Assembly: GCA_018813725.1 (NCBI GenBank)
Contig: JAHJBD010000007.1
Coordinates: forward strand, 1-7,205
Origin: Nanobdellota archaeon
GTDB lineage: Archaea; Nanobdellota; Nanobdellia; Woesearchaeales; JAHJBD01
Direction of reading: 5' to 3'
Length of the DNA: 7,205 nucleotides
This document shows, one piece after another, positions 6,371 to 7,205 of the stretch (the first letter of the stretch is position 1; every line of letters begins with the position of its first letter). Under the pieces are notes generated by a model that was not told the origin of the DNA, ran no database searches, and saw only the letters and a program-made list of their open reading frames with translations. A program made the translations under genes and the position numbers.

Positions 6371-6661
6371 ATGGCAATACAATACAAGCAGAAATGCTAT
6401 GCATGCAAAAAAAACTATGTTACTGTGACCAGAAGGCAGCCTTTTGCCATGTGCTGGGATTGCCAGGAAAAAGAGCTATCTGGCGAAGTAAAGGATCCAG
6501 AGATGAAAAAGATGTTTGATATCCCTCTTGAATATTATAAGAAGTCTTCTTTTCTTCGTGACATTAAGTCTAGATATCTTAGGTTTGGCGCATTAACTGA
6601 GAACCAGATCAAAGCGTTCAAGAAGGTCAGCGAGGAGATGAAAGGCAATCCACAACCATAG
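6371..6661 (+). CDS. small zinc-ribbon protein, function unknown
   Basis: A 96-aa protein with two CxxC knuckles, C9-x2-C12 (KCYACKK) and C28-x2-C31 (MCWDCQ), about 15 residues apart, forming a probable zinc ribbon. The C-terminal half is helical (DPEMKKMFDIPLEYYKKSSF, then a RYLRFGALTENQIKAFKKV segment). I associate this architecture with small hypothetical proteins of DPANN archaea, but from memory only. Zinc ribbons of this size often bind nucleic acid or proteins of the transcription and translation machinery; no role can be assigned here. ATG 6371 is chosen because the TATA box at 6341-6349 puts transcription start there. It is divergent from the transglutaminase-like operon and convergent with tRNA-Ser. 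Confidence 0.78.
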   Translation: MAIQYKQKCYACKKNYVTVTRRQPFAMCWDCQEKELSGEVKDPEMKKMFDIPLEYYKKSSFLRDIKSRYLRFGALTENQIKAFKKVSEEMKGNPQP

Positions 6662-6782
6662 CCTTTAAAAGAATACGCAGTCAAGTCAGGCATAGTAGTG
6701 CATTTATCTTTTTACCTAATAACACCATCAATAGTTATTTGGAGTTCTGCAACCTTTTGCTTTGATATTGCTTATATGGAAG
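6662..6782. other. intergenic stretch with no recognised feature
   Basis: About 120 bp between two convergent genes. A T-run near 6708-6713 could end the zinc-ribbon transcript. I see no gene, tRNA or convincing C/D or H/ACA box RNA. Confidence 0.5.
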
Positions 6783-6788
6783 AAAAAA
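6783..6788 (-). terminator. T6 terminator of tRNA-Ser
   Basis: On the minus strand, six T follow directly after the discriminator base of the tRNA, the normal archaeal tRNA gene ending. No CCA is encoded, so it must be added by the CCA-adding enzyme. Confidence 0.7.
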
Positions 6789-6802
6789 CGCCGCGGCTGA
6801 GA

Positions 6803-6848
6803 CATTCAGAAAAACTGCGTTTTTCTGGGTGTAAAACGCAGTTTTACA
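6803..6848 (-). other. non-canonical intron in the T-loop of tRNA-Ser (59/60), 46 nt
   Basis: The exon/intron boundary is set by a perfect BHB motif. The outer helix is the T-stem CTGAG/CTCAG. The central helix pairs T-loop bases TTCA (6854-6851) with TGAA (6808-6805). The bulges are AA|T and TG|T, with cuts after the second base of each. The inner helix is one G-C pair, a T-T mismatch and then 13 perfect pairs (6845-6833 with 6811-6823), with a 9-nt loop. Splicing restores TTCAAAT. T-loop introns are known mainly from Thermoproteales. Confidence 0.9.
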
Positions 6849-6880
6849 TTTGAACTCAGATGCCCTTTCGGGCACGAGAT

Positions 6881-6914
6881 ATCTGCGGAGCAATCATAAG
6901 CACTGAAACGCACT
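6881..6914 (-). other. canonical intron of tRNA-Ser (37/38), 34 nt
   Basis: Splicing after A37 (6915) to A38 (6880) restores a seven-base anticodon loop and a five-pair stem. The central helix of the BHB pairs TTGC (6920-6917) with GCAG (6886-6883), four pairs including one G-U. The bulges are TA|A and AT|A. The inner helix is weak (a single G-C pair next to the bulge), so this is a relaxed motif. Confidence 0.82.
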
Positions 6915-6978
6915 TAGCAATCTCGCGCAATACCAGATTATGCGACCGCGGCATAAGACTTAAAAGAGTTAATAATCG

Positions 6979-6990
6979 TTTATAAACTTT
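6979..6990 (-). promoter_or_regulatory. TATA box of tRNA-Ser
   Basis: On the minus strand AAAG precedes TTTATAAA (core 6979-6986). The centre is about 30 bp from the mature 5' end at 6952, leaving a very short 5' leader. Confidence 0.7.
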
Positions 6991-7010
6991 ATTGATTTAT
7001 TCCATATATC

Positions 7011-7025
7011 AAAAACCTTATAAAT
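7011..7025 (+). promoter_or_regulatory. BRE/TATA promoter of initiator tRNA-Met
   Basis: AAAAACC (BRE-like) is followed by TTATAAAT, centred near 7021, about 30 bp from the tRNA 5' end at 7052. The spacing mirrors the tRNA-Ser promoter on the other strand. Confidence 0.75.
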
Positions 7026-7082
7026 AGCTGGTTGTTTTCTTGGAGTATAATAGCGAGGTAGGGCAGCTAGGAGTGCCCGGAG

Positions 7083-7105
7083 TTCCAAAGACCTTTGGAC
7101 CGGTT
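7083..7105 (+). other. non-canonical intron of initiator tRNA-Met in the anticodon stem (29/30), 23 nt
   Basis: The BHB central helix pairs CCGG (7077-7080) with CCGG (7100-7103). The bulges are AG|T and TT|G. The inner helix is six perfect pairs (TCCAAA 7084-7089 with TTTGGA 7094-7099) closed by a GACC loop. The outer helix is short (GC 7075-7076 with GC 7107-7108). The central helix borrows two D-stem bases, so the D-arm cannot be complete before splicing. Confidence 0.9.
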
Positions 7106-7113
7106 GGCTCATA

Positions 7114-7129
7114 AGTACTCCTCTGAGAT
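7114..7129 (+). other. canonical intron of initiator tRNA-Met (37/38), 16 nt
   Basis: The central helix pairs CTCA (7108-7111) with TGAG (7124-7127), four perfect pairs. The bulges are TA|A and AT|A, and the outer helix is the anticodon stem. The inner part is a single G-C pair with a 7-nt loop, near the minimum for archaeal introns. A one-base shift gives the same mature RNA, but the 37/38 placement gives the better motif. Confidence 0.88.
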
Positions 7130-7165
7130 ACCCTCAGGTCGGTGGTTCAAATCCACCCCTCGCTA

Positions 7166-7170
7166 TTTTT
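7166..7170 (+). terminator. T5 terminator of initiator tRNA-Met
   Basis: Five T follow directly after the discriminator A. Confidence 0.65.
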
Positions 7171-7185
7171 ATAATTCTATCAACA

Positions 7186-7197
7186 ACTATTTATATC
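7186..7197 (+). promoter_or_regulatory. possible TATA box for a gene beyond the window edge
   Basis: ACTATTTATAT resembles the other TATA boxes here, but no target is visible before base 7205. Confidence 0.25.
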
Positions 7198-7205
7198 TGC
7201 AAATA

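Larger units (their letters stand above)
6789..6952 (-). tRNA. tRNA-Ser(GCT) with two introns, one in the T-loop
   Basis: A type II tRNA read on the minus strand; removing two introns gives 84 nt. Exons are 6952-6915, 6880-6849 and 6802-6789. The acceptor stem is GCCGCGG with CCGCGGC (6952-6946 / 6796-6790), and the discriminator is G (6789), the serine type. The D-arm has GCA/TGC with G18-G19 and A21. The anticodon stem CGAGA/TCTCG encloses the loop TTGCTAA, anticodon GCT. The long variable arm is TGCCC-GAAA-GGGCA, a serine feature. The T-stem CTGAG/CTCAG has the loop TTCAAAT after splicing. The gene decodes AGC/AGU codons. It is divergent from the initiator tRNA gene. Leucine is excluded by the anticodon and the G73 discriminator. 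Confidence 0.93.
7052..7165 (+). tRNA. initiator tRNA-Met(CAT) with two introns and an 8-nt middle exon
   Basis: Exons are 7052-7082, 7106-7113 and 7130-7165, giving a 75-nt product. The acceptor stem AGCGAGG/CCTCGCT begins with A1-U72, the archaeal initiator hallmark, and the discriminator is A. The D-stem is GGGC/GCCC with G18-G19. The spliced anticodon arm is GAGGG-CTCATAA-CCCTC, with the three consecutive G-C pairs (29-31 / 39-41) that mark initiators. The variable loop is AGGTC and the T-arm GGTGG-TTCAAAT-CCACC. Unspliced, the gene hides its anticodon arm and could be misread as a type II tRNA or missed. CCA is not encoded. It supplies translation initiation. Confidence 0.93.

Noticed and set aside
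6789..6952. Plus-strand structured RNA (H/ACA or RNase P type) suggested by GCCGCGG/CCGCGGC and the inner hairpins
   Set aside because: The minus strand reads as a complete tRNA-Ser with correct loops, discriminator and terminator, so the plus-strand pairing is its mirror.
7080..7135. Reading the initiator tRNA locus as a type II tRNA, or as Trp(CCA) or Ser(GGA), with CTGAG/CTCAG-like pairing as a long variable arm
   Set aside because: None of these gives a full anticodon stem; the two-intron solution gives a perfect initiator tRNA-Met and two good BHB motifs.

Overview
The window reads as archaeal chromosome of modest G+C. The evidence is an XPD/Rad3-type helicase, BRE/TATA-style promoters about 26 bp upstream of start codons (leaderless genes), T-tract terminators, and two tRNA genes interrupted by introns with bulge-helix-bulge (BHB) motifs and no encoded CCA. 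Short tightly packed genes, orphan proteins and a small zinc-ribbon protein would fit a DPANN-type lineage such as the Woesearchaeota/Pacearchaeota group. That placement is inference, not shown by the sequence.

Layout. Bases 1-768 (+) hold the C-terminal part of an XPD-like helicase cut by the window edge. Next come an unrecognised 327-aa protein (800-1783, +) and a small basic protein (1890-2288, +). Bases 2294-2448 form a gene-free, highly structured stretch that looks like a non-coding RNA or a structured leader for the HD-domain phosphohydrolase that follows (2452-2973, +). A four-gene minus-strand operon runs from 6297 down to 2957: secreted transglutaminase-like protein, cation diffusion facilitator transporter, a 43-aa small protein, and an Ap4A-hydrolase-like Nudix enzyme. 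Its genes are joined by ATGA overlaps or a 1-nt gap, and it ends by overlapping the HD gene tail-to-tail by 17 bp. A CxxC/CxxC zinc-ribbon protein (6371-6661, +) is divergent from this operon, with a 12-bp palindrome between the two TATA boxes.

The most striking part is 6789-7165. Two tRNA genes are transcribed divergently from a 99-bp shared promoter region, and each carries two introns. The minus-strand gene is tRNA-Ser(GCT), with a canonical 37/38 intron (34 nt) and an intron inside the T-loop at 59/60 (46 nt). The plus-strand gene is initiator tRNA-Met(CAT), with a 23-nt intron in the anticodon stem at 29/30 and a 16-nt intron at 37/38. This leaves an 8-nt middle exon that carries the anticodon. 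All four introns fold into BHB motifs with four-pair central helices, and removing them gives complete cloverleaves of 84 and 75 nt.

No mobile element, CRISPR array or rRNA was seen.
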